Assembly: GCF_003268775.1 (NCBI RefSeq)
Contig: NZ_QLSU01000003.1
Coordinates: forward strand, 62,001 to 126,000
Direction: 5' to 3'
DNA length: 64,000 bases
From: Paraburkholderia unamae
Lineage (GTDB): Bacteria > Pseudomonadota > Gammaproteobacteria > Burkholderiales > Burkholderiaceae
The translations under genes and the position numbers were made by a program. This document shows positions 8,314-16,350 of this stretch, one piece after another. The notes beneath the pieces are model-generated. The model saw only the letters and a list, made by a program, of their open reading frames with translations. It was not told where the DNA came from and did not search any database. Every line of letters starts with the position of its first letter. The first letter of the stretch is position 1.

Positions 8314-8604
8314 ATGAAACCCTGCGTGTTGAAGTTTGCTTTCGTCTCGGCGCTGACTACGCTTTGCGCCATGCCGGCGGCGCAGGCGCGCGTGAACGTC
8401 AACGTGGGCGTGGGCATCGGCATTCCGGGCGCCTTCTACGCGCCGCCACCGCCCGTCGTCTTCATGCATCCCGCGCCCATGTGGCCGCCTCCGGTCGTGT
8501 ACACGCGCCACGGCTTTTCGCCCTGGCACCATCCACCGCATTTCATGGGTCCGCGACACGTCCGGCACCCCGGCTGGGGACCGCCGCCGCCGCGCTGGCG
8601 CTAG
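8314..8604 (+). CDS. Small exported Pro/His-rich protein
   Basis: This 96-residue product has a clear signal peptide (residues 1-25, ending AQA), a short Val/Asn/Gly beta stretch, and a mature part rich in Pro, His, Trp and Met (for example PPPPVVFMHPAPMWPPP). Similar short secreted proteins, often with PPP runs, are common in Burkholderiaceae; metal binding by the His/Met content is possible but unproven. It follows the Spy-like gene by 67 bases on the same strand, so the two may be co-transcribed. I do not recognise a named family. Confidence 0.7.
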   Translation: MKPCVLKFAFVSALTTLCAMPAAQARVNVNVGVGIGIPGAFYAPPPPVVFMHPAPMWPPPVVYTRHGFSPWHHPPHFMGPRHVRHPGWGPPPPRWR

Positions 8605-8632
8605 ATGCGCCCCGCATGATGATGCGATAAAC

Positions 8633-8671
8633 AAAAAAGCCACGGCTTGCGAGGCTCGCAAAGCCGTGGCT
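8633..8671 (-). terminator. Rho-independent terminator for the phospholipase C gene
   Basis: Perfect 11-bp stem (8638-8648 with 8661-8671). On the minus strand it is followed by TTTTTTGT, the canonical U tract. It lies about 40 bases beyond the stop of the minus-strand phospholipase C gene. Confidence 0.9.
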
Positions 8672-8712
8672 CATCTCAGCGCGTCAAACACCATCCGCGA
8701 TGCCGGATACCC

Positions 8713-10827
8713 TCAAGCGCCAAGCGCGGGATCGCTGTAGCTCGGGCGGCCCGTCTCGACGTGGCCCGCGATGCGGCGCACATAGGTCGAATCGCTGTCC
8801 ACCGTGATCGTCAGGTCGTACCAGCCGTGCGCATTGCGCAGGTCCAGATAGAGGTGCTCGGTGTCGCCACCGCGCACCGTACGCTGGATCGTCGCGCCCG
8901 CGTCGTAGGCGTTGACGAGGGTGAACTGGCAACGCGCGCTGCCCGTGTTGTGCAGGCGCAGTTGCAGGTTGCCGTTCGCCACGTCATAGCCTTCGGCCAC
9001 CTCGGGCCGCGCCGTTTCGTTGCCGCCGAACCAGCCCGGCTTCACCTGCTTGCCCGCATAGCGGCGCAAAAAGCCGTTGGGGCCGTGCACGCTGAAGTCG
9101 TAAGCGCCGCTCGCGGCGAGCGTGAGCTGGTCCTCCAGGCGCTTGCCCGCTTCGACCGTATAGGTGCGCGGCGCGTCGAGGCTGCCCGCCGTGTAGACGA
9201 GGAACACCGCGCCGGCGCGGCCCGTGTTGACGAAATGCGCGTTGGCGTGACCCGAATTGCCGTTCACGTCGAAGCGCACGAAAAGCTCATAGGGCAGCGC
9301 GCGCGCGTTGCGCACGCCCGGCTCCTGCTTCGGCACGCTGCCCACGGCGGGCGGCACGGGCACATAGTCGGGGTGACGCGTGCGGTCGGGCGGCGCATAG
9401 CTCGTGGTGGACGGCAGCGAAGGCAGCGCGGCGTTGGGCGTGGCGAAATCGAACGCCGACGTGAGGTCGCCGCACACGGCGCGCCGCCACGGGGTGATGT
9501 TCGCTTCGCGCAAATCGTGATGCAGTCCGAAGCGCTTTTCGATGAAGCGGATCACCGAGGTATGGTCGAACGTTTCCGAGCATACCCAGCCGCCCCGCGA
9601 CCAGGGCGAGACCACGAGCATCGGCACGCGCGTGCCGAGCCCATAGGGGCCGGCCGCGTACTTGCTGTTGCCGGGGAAAATCTCGTTGGTGGTATCGACC
9701 GTCGAGAGGCCGTTTGCGCTCGATGCGGGCGGGAACGGCGGCGCGAGGTGGTCGAAGAAGCCGTCGTTCTCGTCGTAGTTCACGAGCAGCGCGGTCTTGC
9801 TCCACAGGTCGGGGTTCGACGTGAGGATCTGCAACACCTGATCGACGTACCACGCACCGTAGTTCGCGGGCCAGTTCGGATGCTCGGAATACGCCTCGGG
9901 CGCGACGATCCACGATACCTGCGGCAGCGCGTTGTTCGCCACGTCCTGTTTCAGCACGTCGAAATAGCCGCCGCCCGCGAGCACGTTGGTGCCCGTGCGT
10001 GCGCGGTCGTAGAGCGGGTTGCCCGGCTGCGCGTTCTGGTATTGGTGGAAGTACAGCAGCGAGTTGTCGCCGTAGTTGCCGATATACGGATTGTCGCCGG
10101 TCCAGCCCCACGAGCCCTTGGCGTCCAGCCCTTCGCCCACGTCCTGATAGATCTTCCACGAAATGCCCGCGTTTTGCAGCACTTCGGGATACGTGGACCA
10201 GCCGTAGCCCGCTTCCGCGTTGTCGATCACGGGGCCGCCGCCGCTGCCGTCGTTGCCCACCCAGCCCGTCCACATGTAGTAGCGGTTCGGGTCGGTCGAG
10301 GTCATCGTCGAGCAGTGGTAGGCGTCGCAGATCGTGAAGGCATCGGCAAGCTGGTAGTGAAACGGGATGTCGTCGCGCGTGAGGTACGCCATCGTCGTCG
10401 TGCCCTTGGCGGGCACCCACTGGTCGTAGCGGCCGCCGTTCCACGCCGCGTGCGTGGTGGGCCAGTCGTGCGGCAGATCCTGGAGGAACTGCAAGCCCAG
10501 ATTGGCCGCCGTGGGATGGAACGGCAGCACTTCGCCCACGCCCGCCGCGAGCGGCTGGTTCCACACGGGCTTGCCGTTGGGCAGCGTGATCGTGCGCGTG
10601 TCGCCATAGCCGCGCACGCCGCGCAGCGTGCCGAAGTAATGGTCGAACGAGCGGTTCTCCTGCATGAGGATCACGATGTGCTCGACGTCGCGCAGGCTTC
10701 CCGTGCGATTGTTCGCGGGAATGGCGAGCGCGTTGCGAATGCCCAGCGGCAGCATCGTCAGGGCGGTGGCCGAACCGGCGCTCATCGCGGCGGTGCGGAG
10801 AAAGTCACGGCGGCTTCTCGATGTCAT
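8713..10827 (-). CDS. plcN: Tat-exported phosphocholine-specific phospholipase C
   Basis: The 704-residue protein begins MTSRSRRDFLRTAAM, a textbook twin-arginine signal (SRRDFL), so it is exported folded. The phosphoesterase domain (PF04185) starts with HIVILMQENRSFDHYFGTL at residues 50-68, and two C-terminal beta domains of the bacterial phospholipase C family follow (about 500-700). Length and order match non-haemolytic PlcN-type enzymes of Burkholderia and Pseudomonas, which release phosphocholine from phosphatidylcholine. The start at 10827 is chosen for the Tat motif. A lipoprotein gene lies 91 bases upstream on the same strand, and a strong terminator follows. The split between PlcN and PlcH substrate type is not decided by sequence alone. 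Confidence 0.92.
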   Translation of the reverse strand: MTSRSRRDFLRTAAMSAGSATALTMLPLGIRNALAIPANNRTGSLRDVEHIVILMQENRSFDHYFGTLRGVRGYGDTRTITLPNGKPVWNQPLAAGVGEVLPFHPTAANLGLQFLQDLPHDWPTTHAAWNGGRYDQWVPAKGTTTMAYLTRDDIPFHYQLADAFTICDAYHCSTMTSTDPNRYYMWTGWVGNDGSGGGPVIDNAEAGYGWSTYPEVLQNAGISWKIYQDVGEGLDAKGSWGWTGDNPYIGNYGDNSLLYFHQYQNAQPGNPLYDRARTGTNVLAGGGYFDVLKQDVANNALPQVSWIVAPEAYSEHPNWPANYGAWYVDQVLQILTSNPDLWSKTALLVNYDENDGFFDHLAPPFPPASSANGLSTVDTTNEIFPGNSKYAAGPYGLGTRVPMLVVSPWSRGGWVCSETFDHTSVIRFIEKRFGLHHDLREANITPWRRAVCGDLTSAFDFATPNAALPSLPSTTSYAPPDRTRHPDYVPVPPAVGSVPKQEPGVRNARALPYELFVRFDVNGNSGHANAHFVNTGRAGAVFLVYTAGSLDAPRTYTVEAGKRLEDQLTLAASGAYDFSVHGPNGFLRRYAGKQVKPGWFGGNETARPEVAEGYDVANGNLQLRLHNTGSARCQFTLVNAYDAGATIQRTVRGGDTEHLYLDLRNAHGWYDLTITVDSDSTYVRRIAGHVETGRPSYSDPALGA

Positions 10828-10918
10828 CTTGTGGTTTCCATCTTCGGGTTGAGAATGGCGCGCGCGGCACGCCGCCGTCTGGACGGACGGCAGTTGGCAA
10901 GACCGCGCGGCCGGGTCG

Positions 10919-11344
10919 TCAGTCGACGGTGTGAATGACGGGTGGTGCGAGCGGTTCGTTTTGTGCGGCTTGTGCGGACTGTGCGGACTGAGCGCCGGTG
11001 TCGTCCGATGGTCTGGCCGGCGAGCGCACGGTGTCGGCGGGCAAAGCGGCACCATCCGGGGGAATCGACGGGGAGGCTTGCGCCTCCTGATTGATCGCGT
11101 TGGCAAGCGGCGGGCTCGGCGCATGGCCGGGCTGCGCCTGCGCGAGCTCGCGCGCGGCGTTCGTGGAGAGCGCCACGCGCGCGTCGGCGTCGCGCTCGCT
11201 ACATGCGCCGAGCGCGCAGCCCAGCACCGCGCACGCGAGCAGCGTGGCGGACAGGCGCCAGGTGATGAGTGCAGCGGGCGCGACCAAACGTTTGCGCGGC
11301 GCGCTCTGCGATAGCAGACGCACCGGCGCGGAATCGACCGTCAT
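10919..11344 (-). CDS. Putative lipoprotein upstream of phospholipase C
   Basis: The 141-residue protein starts at 11344 with GGAGA just upstream. A hydrophobic segment (about residues 25-47) ends in a lipobox, LGAC with Cys48 as the likely lipidated residue (a second candidate, Cys43, is close by). The mature part is Ala/Pro/Ser/Gln-rich and looks disordered. Its stop is 91 bases before the phospholipase C start, so the two may be one transcript. A role in secretion or maturation of the lipase is possible by context. It does not resemble a family I can name. Confidence 0.65.
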   Translation of the reverse strand: MTVDSAPVRLLSQSAPRKRLVAPAALITWRLSATLLACAVLGCALGACSERDADARVALSTNAARELAQAQPGHAPSPPLANAINQEAQASPSIPPDGAALPADTVRSPARPSDDTGAQSAQSAQAAQNEPLAPPVIHTVD

Positions 11345-11521
11345 CGAAGTCTCCGTCCAGATAGAGGGACAACAGAGGCACAACAACGGCTCGAGGAGGC
11401 GGCCCGAGCTTTGCCTCGCGCGCACGAAGCATGCGGCATCAAGGCAACGCAGGAGGATAGCGAAGGCGCTTTTAAGTTTTGTGACGGCGCGCGCTGACAA
11501 ACGCCTTGCGGCGCCCCAGGA

Positions 11522-11923
11522 TCAACGCGGCTCGTGGCGGATATGCAGTTCCGCGTAACCGGTCGCGGCGTCTAGCTCGCGCGAGAAGCGATGTTCGGGA
11601 AGCAGCGCGAGCAGCAATTCGGCCGTGGTGCGCACGATGCAGCCGCGCGCGACATGGCCGCCGGACACCTGGCCGTGCGCGTCGGCCACGGACATATGCA
11701 GATGCGCGCCGTCGGGCGACACCGAGCCGGCCAGCGTCAGGATTTCGAGGTCGCCGTGCAGCGCCGTGGGCGATTCGGCGCCCGCGAAGCGCAACTGGGC
11801 CACGCTCAGGCTGCCGATGCCCTGAATGACGAAGCCGGCGCGCATGGCGCACCGGCTGAGTATGGCTTCCACGGCGACGCGCACGTCGTCGCCCGGAGAC
11901 AGCCGAACGGGATGGATCTGCAT
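11522..11923 (-). CDS. PPC/DUF296-domain protein, putative DNA-binding or flavin-like fold
   Basis: This 133-residue protein matches the PPC (DUF296, PF03479) domain along its length: GFVIQGIGSLSVAQLRFAG, then EILTLAGSVSP, then HLHMSVADAHGQVSGGHV and a final CIVRTTAELLL segment. The domain forms a trimer and carries AT-hook-linked DNA-binding activity in plants; bacterial single-domain members have no settled function. The His-x-His in HLHMSV and the following GGHV could bind metal. The start at 11923 gives MQIHPVRLSPGDD, the normal edge of the domain. Neighbours give no clear clue. Confidence 0.82.
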   Translation of the reverse strand: MQIHPVRLSPGDDVRVAVEAILSRCAMRAGFVIQGIGSLSVAQLRFAGAESPTALHGDLEILTLAGSVSPDGAHLHMSVADAHGQVSGGHVARGCIVRTTAELLLALLPEHRFSRELDAATGYAELHIRHEPR

Positions 11924-12084
11924 GCGGGTATCCGTCTCATGTATCACCCGCAGCTTAGATCGGAGCGAGGGGCGAATGCAAGTCGCCCTCCTCGCCCCTT
12001 CCCGCGCGAGCATACGCATCCGGCGGGGCACACTCGACGATTGCAAAGGATTCCGTATCAATTCCGCAGAAGACCACCCCGCGC

Positions 12085-12408
12085 TCACGGATGCGCATAG
12101 ATCGGACCGAGGCCGGGAATATCCTGCGCAGCCGCGGCAACCGTCGCGCCGCCCGCCGCCGACGCGCCGCCGGCGACCCCGCCGTACGCCGAGGCCACCG
12201 CGCCGTTCTGTGCGCTCACGCGCGCTTCCGCGGCCTGGAGGTTCTGCGGATAGTCCACGTAATCGGCCGCCGGGTTGTAGCCGGCCTTTTCGAGCTGGAC
12301 CAGTTCCGCGCGCACCTGGGCGCGCGTGACCGGCGCGCTGGATTGCGCGAAGGAAACAGCGGGAACAGCGATGACAGCGGCAACGATCAGCGACTTGACG
12401 AGATTCAT
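12085..12408 (-). CDS. DUF4148 small exported protein
   Basis: The 107-residue protein has a signal peptide (residues 1-22, ending SFAQ) followed by the DUF4148 core: VTRAQVRAELVQLEKAGYNP and then DYPQNLQAAEARV. This family is very abundant in Burkholderia and relatives, is exported to the periplasm, and has no known function. The C-terminal part is Gly/Ala-rich. The start at 12408 is the ATG of the signal peptide. It is monocistronic by spacing; 249 bases without a gene lie upstream. Confidence 0.88.
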   Translation of the reverse strand: MNLVKSLIVAAVIAVPAVSFAQSSAPVTRAQVRAELVQLEKAGYNPAADYVDYPQNLQAAEARVSAQNGAVASAYGGVAGGASAAGGATVAAAAQDIPGLGPIYAHP

Positions 12409-12657
12409 GATATCCACCTGTAAGCAGGAAAATGGTTCGGACCACGGTTGCGTGGCGCGTGCTTCCAGTCGCTTCGACATCGGTTTTGCGACATCGCTGA
12501 CTGGCATGGGTGTATTTAACCCCTCGCACGTATCCGGCTTGTTTCCACAAAGCCCGGCTTTGCAAGCGTTTTTGTCCGTTTGCACGGTGGATACACAACG
12601 ATACGAAAATCCCGCCGCGAAGGCCGCGCGCGCCGTATGGGCGCGCGACCGGGGGCG

Positions 12658-13719
12658 CTAGAAGCGGTCCACGTCGACCACAGCCTGCGCGAAGGCCTGC
12701 GGCGCTTCCTGCGGCAAGTTATGGCCGATACCGCCCGTGATCACGCGGTGCTCGTATTTGCCCGTGAACTTGCTCGCATACGCAGATGGCGGCGCATGGG
12801 GCGCGCCGTTCGCGTCGCCTTCGAGCGTGATGGCCGGCACGCCGATGGCCGGACCCGGCACGAGCTTCGCCTCGTACTCGTCGTACTTCGCTTCGCCCGG
12901 TGCCAGGCCCTGACGCCAGCGATAGTTATGGATCGTGATGTCCACGTGGTCGGGGTTGTCGAAGGCCGTTGCGCTGCGATCGAACGTGGCGTCGTCGAAT
13001 TGCCATTTCGGCGAGGCCTGCCGCCAGATCAGCTTCGCGAAGTCGTGCGTGTACTTCTGGTAGCCGGCGCGGCCCCGGTCCGTCGCGAAGTAGAACTGAT
13101 ACCACCACTGGAACTCGGCCTCGGGCGGCAGCGGCGTCATGCCCGCCTTCTGGCTGCCGATCAGATAACCGCTCACGGAAACCAGCGCCTTGCAGCGCTG
13201 CGGCCACAAGGCGGCGATGATGTCGGCGGTGCGCGCGCCCCAGTCGAAGCCCGCGATCACCGGTTGATGCACGTTGAGCGCGTCCATGAACGCGACGATG
13301 TCGGTCGCCACCGCCGTGGGCTGGCCGTTGCGCAAGGTGTCGGCGGCGAGAAAGCGCGTGCTGCCGTAGCCGCGCAGATACGGCACGATCACGCGGTAGC
13401 CGCGCGAGGCGAGCAGCGGTGCGACGTCGACGAAGCTATGGATGTCGTAAGGCCAGCCGTGCAGCAGGATCACGGGCGGACCGTCGGCCGGGCCGTCCTC
13501 CGCATAGCCCACATTGAGCAGGCCCGCGTTGACCTGCTTGAGCGCTGCGAACGACGTGTGGCTGCCCGGCTTCACCGGGGGTAGAGGCGGCAGCGGCGCG
13601 GGCTTGGCCGCCGGGGTCTGCGCATGCGCGGTGCCCGACGCGCCCCACTGCGCGGCCGCCAGCATCAGGGCTCCGGTTCCCAGCAAACTGCGACGGCGTG
13701 CATCGATTGTTTCCGGCAT
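12658..13719 (-). CDS. Exported alpha/beta hydrolase, epoxide-hydrolase-like
   Basis: The 353-residue protein has a Tat-like N-terminus (DARRRSLLGTGALML) and a signal end near AHAQ. The hydrolase fold shows the HGWP oxyanion motif at about residues 88-91, GFDWGAR with Asp159 as nucleophile, and GIGHNLPQEAP with His333 as the catalytic base. An Asp nucleophile in GxDxG context points to epoxide hydrolases or haloalkane dehalogenases and away from Ser esterases. The WYQFYF segment sits in the lid where epoxide hydrolases hold substrate-activating Tyr residues. Start at 13719 follows GGAGAGAG. Substrate is unknown. It is followed on the same strand by no close gene, and the BNR gene lies 107 bases upstream. 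Confidence 0.83.
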   Translation of the reverse strand: MPETIDARRRSLLGTGALMLAAAQWGASGTAHAQTPAAKPAPLPPLPPVKPGSHTSFAALKQVNAGLLNVGYAEDGPADGPPVILLHGWPYDIHSFVDVAPLLASRGYRVIVPYLRGYGSTRFLAADTLRNGQPTAVATDIVAFMDALNVHQPVIAGFDWGARTADIIAALWPQRCKALVSVSGYLIGSQKAGMTPLPPEAEFQWWYQFYFATDRGRAGYQKYTHDFAKLIWRQASPKWQFDDATFDRSATAFDNPDHVDITIHNYRWRQGLAPGEAKYDEYEAKLVPGPAIGVPAITLEGDANGAPHAPPSAYASKFTGKYEHRVITGGIGHNLPQEAPQAFAQAVVDVDRF

Positions 13720-13826
13720 TTCCGCTCTCTCCTTTATGGCGCCGTACGGTACGGCGAGCCACGGCAGTATAGGGGAGCGAAATTTCACAAGGCGCGGCGG
13801 TGCCGCGCTTGCATGGCACAGCGTCC

Positions 13827-14942
13827 TTACGCGAAGCGCACGCAATAAACCGGCGGCAGGTGCGCCGAAACCAGCCGCCAGTTTTCGCCGCCGTCGCCGG
13901 AAGTCCAGAGCGCGCCCGTGGTCGAGCCCATGGCGAGCCGCTCGCCGGAGTCGTCGATGGCGAGGCCATGCCGGTACACGAGGTCATACGCCGGGGCCGC
14001 CGGCAAGCCGTTCGAGAAGCGCTCGAACGTGCGCCCACCGTCGCGCGTGCGCGTCACGACGAACTCGCCGTTCACGGGCACGCGGTACTGGTCTTTCACG
14101 GCCGGCACGAACCAGGCCGTGTCGGGCTCGCGCGGGTGCACGGCCACCGCGAAACCGAAACTCGAAGGCTGCGCCTCGATGCGCCGCCAGTGCGCCGCGC
14201 CGTCGGTCGAGAGGAAGATCGCGCAGTGATGCTGGGTCCACAGCACGTCGGGATTCGCGGCGCACTGCACGATGCGGTGCGGGTCCTGCGCGTTGCCGCT
14301 GCCGCGCAGCTCGGGCGGCATGTAATCGGCCTCCATGCCTTCGGCCGTGAGACGCCAGTTCGCGCCGCCGTCCGAGGTCTGCCACACGCCGCCGCACGAC
14401 ACGCCTACCGTCACGTGCCGGCTGTCGCGCGGATCGACCATCACGGAGTGGATGCCCGGCGCGTCGTAGCCGCCGCCCGCCCATTCGCGGCGCTCCGGGC
14501 GATCCCATAGCGCGCGGTTGAGCGTCCAGGTGGCGCCGCCATCGCCGGAGCGGAACAGACCGCCCGGTATCGTGCCGGCCCACAACACGCCCGGTTCGTC
14601 GGGGCCGCCGGTTTCGAGCGACCAGATCTGCTGGAGCGTCCAGGGAATGTTCGCCTGGCCCGGCGCGGCGGCGTTCGAGGGCGGTTCGTCGGCGGGCTGC
14701 GGCGGGTAGAGCGGCGCCGCGCACTCTTCCCAGTGCGCCTCGCCCGCGCGGCGGCGGTGAAGCTTCACGCCGAAATGGCCGAGATTGAGCGCGGCATAGA
14801 GCGTGCCGTCACGCGCGTCGGGCAACACCATGCTCACCGGCTCGCCGACGAATTCCGGCTCGCCGAGCGTCCAGCCGCCCGCGCCGTCGGCTTGCAGCGT
14901 GAACAGTCCCTTGCGGGTCGCGACTAGCAGTCGATCGCTCAT
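13827..14942 (-). CDS. Asp-box (BNR) beta-propeller protein, sialidase/Ycf48-like fold
   Basis: The 371-residue protein has no signal peptide. At least five Asp-box-like turns are visible: SGDGGATW, TSDGGANW, STDGAAHW, TRDGGRTF and SGDGGENW, spaced as the blades of a beta-propeller. The N-terminus MSDRLLVATRKGLFTL is the common opening of this bacterial group, often annotated as exo-alpha-sialidase or WD40/YVTN/BNR-like protein. The catalytic Arg triad and Tyr of true sialidases are not obvious, so an enzymatic role is doubtful. The next gene upstream on the same strand, 74 bases away, encodes a MoaD/ThiS-like protein; the two probably form one operon. Confidence 0.82.
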   Translation of the reverse strand: MSDRLLVATRKGLFTLQADGAGGWTLGEPEFVGEPVSMVLPDARDGTLYAALNLGHFGVKLHRRRAGEAHWEECAAPLYPPQPADEPPSNAAAPGQANIPWTLQQIWSLETGGPDEPGVLWAGTIPGGLFRSGDGGATWTLNRALWDRPERREWAGGGYDAPGIHSVMVDPRDSRHVTVGVSCGGVWQTSDGGANWRLTAEGMEADYMPPELRGSGNAQDPHRIVQCAANPDVLWTQHHCAIFLSTDGAAHWRRIEAQPSSFGFAVAVHPREPDTAWFVPAVKDQYRVPVNGEFVVTRTRDGGRTFERFSNGLPAAPAYDLVYRHGLAIDDSGERLAMGSTTGALWTSGDGGENWRLVSAHLPPVYCVRFA

Positions 14943-15016
14943 CTCGCGTGTCTCCTCACCTTTGCGCGCATGACGCCGCCCTGGCGGCCTGTTCCCTTCA
15001 TCGCCCTTCTGCTTGC

Positions 15017-15286
15017 TTACCCGCCGGAGAGCGCCTGCACGACATAAACGCGGCTTTGCTCGCCGATCGCGTCGGACAGGCGTTCCCGGTCGCGCACGCG
15101 CCGGCCGTCCACGAACACGGCCAGATGCTTTCTCAGCGCGCCCTGGTCGTCGAGGATGTAGCCGCGCAGCCGGGGCTGCGTGGTGAAGACGGCTTCGAGC
15201 GCTTCGCCGAGCGTGTGCGCGTCGATCTCGCGCTCGGGCATCGCGACGTGCCGCTGGATCGAGGCGGCGAAGAAGATGTGCGCCAT
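15017..15286 (-). CDS. MoaD/ThiS-like ubiquitin-fold protein ending in Gly-Gly
   Basis: The start at 15286 gives an 89-residue protein beginning MAHIFFAASIQRHV; an upstream in-frame ATG would add ten residues without a visible advantage. It has the length and pattern of the ThiS/MoaD beta-grasp family: GYILDDQGALRKHLAVFVDGRRV followed by a hydrophobic strand and a C-terminal ALSGG. The terminal diglycine is the part that an E1-like enzyme adenylates and thiocarboxylates. No moeB/thiF-like E1, moaE or thiG gene lies nearby, so its partner is unclear. It is the first gene of a two-gene unit with the BNR protein. I am confident of the fold and unsure of the pathway. Confidence 0.8.
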   Translation of the reverse strand: MAHIFFAASIQRHVAMPEREIDAHTLGEALEAVFTTQPRLRGYILDDQGALRKHLAVFVDGRRVRDRERLSDAIGEQSRVYVVQALSGG

Positions 15287-15379
15287 GGCGGGCCCGCGGT
15301 GCGGAAGTGGCCGCATCCGCTGGTCTTGTAGTTTACGCCATTCGTCGCGGGCACTGGGCGGCGGGACGTGCCGCCGCTC

Positions 15380-16183
15380 TCAGGACGCGCTGCCTTCGGC
15401 CTTGGGCTTGGCGTGCAGGCAGGGCGCGGGTAGCCGCATGCGGTACAGCGAGATCGCCTGAATTGTGAGCACGCAGAGAATCGCGCCGCCATAAGCGGAC
15501 GGCAGGCTCCAGCGCGTGAGCGTCAAGCTCAGCACGTAGAAGAACGACGCGAAACCCAGCAGCCCGGCCGCCATGCCGCGCATGAGTTGCTGGGCGGCTT
15601 CGTGGCCGATCATGCGATGGGCGAAGACGGCGAGGATGATCGCCATGAACGGCAGCGACGCGAGCACGCCGCTCGCCTCGGGGCCGACGTACGGCGCGAT
15701 CAGCGTCACGCCCACCACGAGGCCCGCGATGAGCGCCATGCGCGAAGGCAGATCCCACCAGGGCGCACTCAGGCGCGCGGTGCGGGCGGGCTTGTTGGGA
15801 ATGAGGTTGAGCGCGAGCGCCACCGTCAGGATAGCGACGATGTAAAGCCCATTGGCGGGCAACGCGCTCCATTGCAGAAACCCCGCCACCACGGCGAACG
15901 TGAGCCCCGCGCCCGCGAGCGCCACGCTCCACCCGCGCGACGCGAGTCGGCAATAGGCCACGCAGAACGCCGCCTGCGCGGCGGTCGCGGTGAGCGAACC
16001 CGAGGTGGCCTGCGCCGCGAACGCGCTGCCGTGCTCCAGCGCGAGAAACACCGAAACCGGCCCGGAGGTGAGCGGCAGCCCGACGAGCAGCCCGCCGACC
16101 GCTTCGCCCCAACGGCGCGCGGCGAGACTGGCGGCGAGCAACAACAACGGCGTGAGAACGAGCTTGAAAACCAGAAGTTCCAT
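15380..16183 (-). CDS. Integral membrane protein, about eight to nine helices, function unknown
   Basis: With the start at 16183 (MELLVFKLVLTPLLLLAA) the protein has 267 residues and repeated hydrophobic segments along its length, consistent with eight or nine membrane helices. Two Gly-rich cytosolic loops (GEAVGGLLVGLPLTSGPVSV and GVLASLPFMAIILA) may be internal repeats, as in small transporters. The start was moved inward because the upstream in-frame part is charged and overlaps the region shared with the divergent LysR gene. It is read away from the LysR regulator from a short common intergenic region, so regulation by that LysR protein is likely. The substrate is not predicted. Confidence 0.72.
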   Translation of the reverse strand: MELLVFKLVLTPLLLLAASLAARRWGEAVGGLLVGLPLTSGPVSVFLALEHGSAFAAQATSGSLTATAAQAAFCVAYCRLASRGWSVALAGAGLTFAVVAGFLQWSALPANGLYIVAILTVALALNLIPNKPARTARLSAPWWDLPSRMALIAGLVVGVTLIAPYVGPEASGVLASLPFMAIILAVFAHRMIGHEAAQQLMRGMAAGLLGFASFFYVLSLTLTRWSLPSAYGGAILCVLTIQAISLYRMRLPAPCLHAKPKAEGSAS

Positions 16184-16285
16184 GACGAGCAAGATGAAGC
16201 GAAAAATGCCGGCGCTGACGAATGCGCGAGCCGCGTAGCGCGACGCACCGCGGCTGCCCAACCATCTTGAAGGTGGCCTGACTGG

Positions 16286-16329
16286 CTGACAAACCATTTG
16301 TCGTCATATAATGCGTGAGTAAAACTCAC
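16286..16329 (+). promoter_or_regulatory. LysR-gene promoter with a palindrome at the expected start of transcription
   Basis: CTGACA (16286-16291) and a perfect TATAAT (16307-16312) are separated by 15 bases. Directly after lies a perfect 6+3+6 inverted repeat, GTGAGT-AAA-ACTCAC (16315-16329), which fits a T-N11-A type operator of a LysR regulator. It lies between the divergent membrane-protein and LysR genes, so it could serve for autoregulation and for control of the neighbour. Confidence 0.5.
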
Positions 16330-16350
16330 ACGTATTGCGCGACCTCGCCC

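Noticed and set aside
8647..10938. Long open frame (763 codons) on the plus strand opposite phospholipase C
   Set aside because: It lacks recognisable motifs and is Arg/Val/Ala-rich, the typical antisense shadow of a GC-rich gene. The minus strand has a Tat signal and family motifs.
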